This document shows positions 63,403 to 64,000 of a stretch of DNA of 64,000 nucleotides, piece after piece. Below the pieces are notes generated by a model. It was given only the letters and a program-made list of their open reading frames with translations. It ran no database searches and was not told the origin of the DNA. Position numbers and translations under genes: made by a program. The DNA is taken from positions 1 through 64,000 of the forward strand of contig CAIMVD010000002.1 of the NCBI GenBank assembly GCA_903844815.1, read 5' to 3'. This stretch comes from an uncultured Bacteroidota bacterium. Lineage in GTDB: Bacteria; Bacteroidota; Bacteroidia; Bacteroidales; VadinHA17. Every line of letters starts with the position of its first letter. Position 1 is the first letter of the stretch.

Positions 63403-63436
63403 TGGAGTGTCTAGAGTGTCTAAAGTGTCTGGAGTT
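63403..63436. repeat. 9-bp tandem repeat
   Basis: Three units of TRRAGTGTC followed by a partial unit, in the gap between the M16 and methyltransferase genes. Confidence 0.75.
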
Positions 63437-63490
63437 GAGTGAGAAAACAGATGTTCTTAAATCAGTAATTTGTTTTTTAAATTATTACAG

Positions 63491-64000
63491 ATGAGCAAGA
63501 AACTTGAACAATATATTCGTGAACATTCAACACCGGAAGATCCCGTACTTGAAGATCTTTACAGGCAGACCCATATCCGGTTTGTAAACCCAAATATGGT
63601 TTCAGGTCATGTGCAGGGGAAATTCCTGGAGTTCATTTCGAGGATGATATCTCCCGAAAACATACTTGAGATCGGAACTTTTACAGGATACTCGGCAATT
63701 TGTTTGTCAAAAGGACTGAGGGAGAATGGGAAGCTGATTACAATTGAAATTAATGACGAGCTCTCTTCCTTCGCTGCGGAATATTTCGAAAAAACAGGCA
63801 CTGAGGATAAGATCGTTGCCATGACAGGTAATGCACTTGAGATAATTCCCTCGCTTGACCTGAAATTTGACCTTGTATTCATCGATGGCGACAAAAGGGA
63901 ATACATCGAATACTACAAACTCATCATCGGGAAAGTAAATTCCGGGGGATATATCCTCGCCGATAATGTCCTGTGGGGAGGAAAAGTCATCGAAAAGGAG
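63491..64000 (+). CDS. Class I O-methyltransferase (COG4122-like), 5' part
   Basis: 170 residues visible to the right edge; the frame remains open. Contains the SAM-binding motif ILEIGTFTGYSAICLS, the acidic residue in TIEIND, and FDLVFIDGDKREYIEYY and GGYILADNVLWGG, all typical of the catechol/caffeoyl-CoA-type O-methyltransferase family (metal-dependent). Cytoplasmic. Starts at the ATG at 63491, about 95 bp after the M16 gene. Confidence 0.93.
   Translation, partial: MSKKLEQYIREHSTPEDPVLEDLYRQTHIRFVNPNMVSGHVQGKFLEFISRMISPENILEIGTFTGYSAICLSKGLRENGKLITIEINDELSSFAAEYFEKTGTEDKIVAMTGNALEIIPSLDLKFDLVFIDGDKREYIEYYKLIIGKVNSGGYILADNVLWGGKVIEKE

Noticed and set aside
1-64000. CRISPR array or insertion sequence
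   Set aside because: No regularly spaced identical direct repeats with unique spacers and no transposase or terminal inverted repeats were seen; the tandem repeats are in coding sequence or short intergenic.

Overview
The window looks like a chromosomal segment of a Bacteroidota species, most likely an environmental, possibly anaerobic member of the Bacteroidales. The evidence is a type IX secretion (T9SS) C-terminal sorting domain on two giant surface proteins, TonB receptor and carboxypeptidase-regulatory-like outer-membrane proteins, a complete Rnf operon, a 7TM histidine kinase, and intergenic promoters of the Bacteroidota type (TTTG, 19-20 nt, TAnnTTTG). All calls come from reading the sequence; no database search was run.

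Left end (1-9.7 kb): the 3' part of a secreted MBG-domain protein, a decayed SpoIIE-phosphatase tail, then a 1801-residue subtilisin-like T9SS cargo protein carrying about 27 copies of the hexapeptide GIPIIN, then an intact TPR-SpoIIE phosphatase. This reads as a tandem duplication of a two-gene unit (giant cargo plus phosphatase) whose first phosphatase has been lost. It is the most unusual part of the window.

9.9-19 kb: a DUF5686 outer-membrane protein, an AlbA_2-type pseudogene with an internal deletion, a Tat-exported TIM-barrel protein, and a minus-strand run of a BASS transporter, a C1 peptidase, a beta-helix-like lipoprotein and a DEAD-box helicase. 19-27 kb: a TonB receptor followed by a LytS-type kinase and a LytTR regulator, a second TIM-barrel protein, and an Ig-repeat lipoprotein with a c-type heme motif.

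27-33.6 kb: a four-gene RND efflux operon headed by its TetR regulator, with a candidate palindromic operator over the promoter. 33.8-41.2 kb: a CocE-type hydrolase, a Tat-exported Gfo/Idh/MocA oxidoreductase, PurU, and a TldD/TldE pair. 41.3-46.8 kb: rseC-like gene and rnfBCDGEA.

46.9-64 kb: a small lipoprotein, a cupin, a 7TM-PAS histidine kinase, three DUF1080 proteins (two of them recent duplicates), a carboxypeptidase-regulatory-like protein, an FtsX-type permease, two predicted outer-membrane beta-barrel proteins, a membrane-anchored GH3 beta-glucosidase, tRNA-Phe, an M16 peptidase and the start of an O-methyltransferase. The exported oxidoreductase, TIM-barrel proteins, DUF1080 proteins and GH3 enzyme together suggest envelope processing of glycosides, possibly through 3-keto intermediates, although they are scattered and not in one operon.
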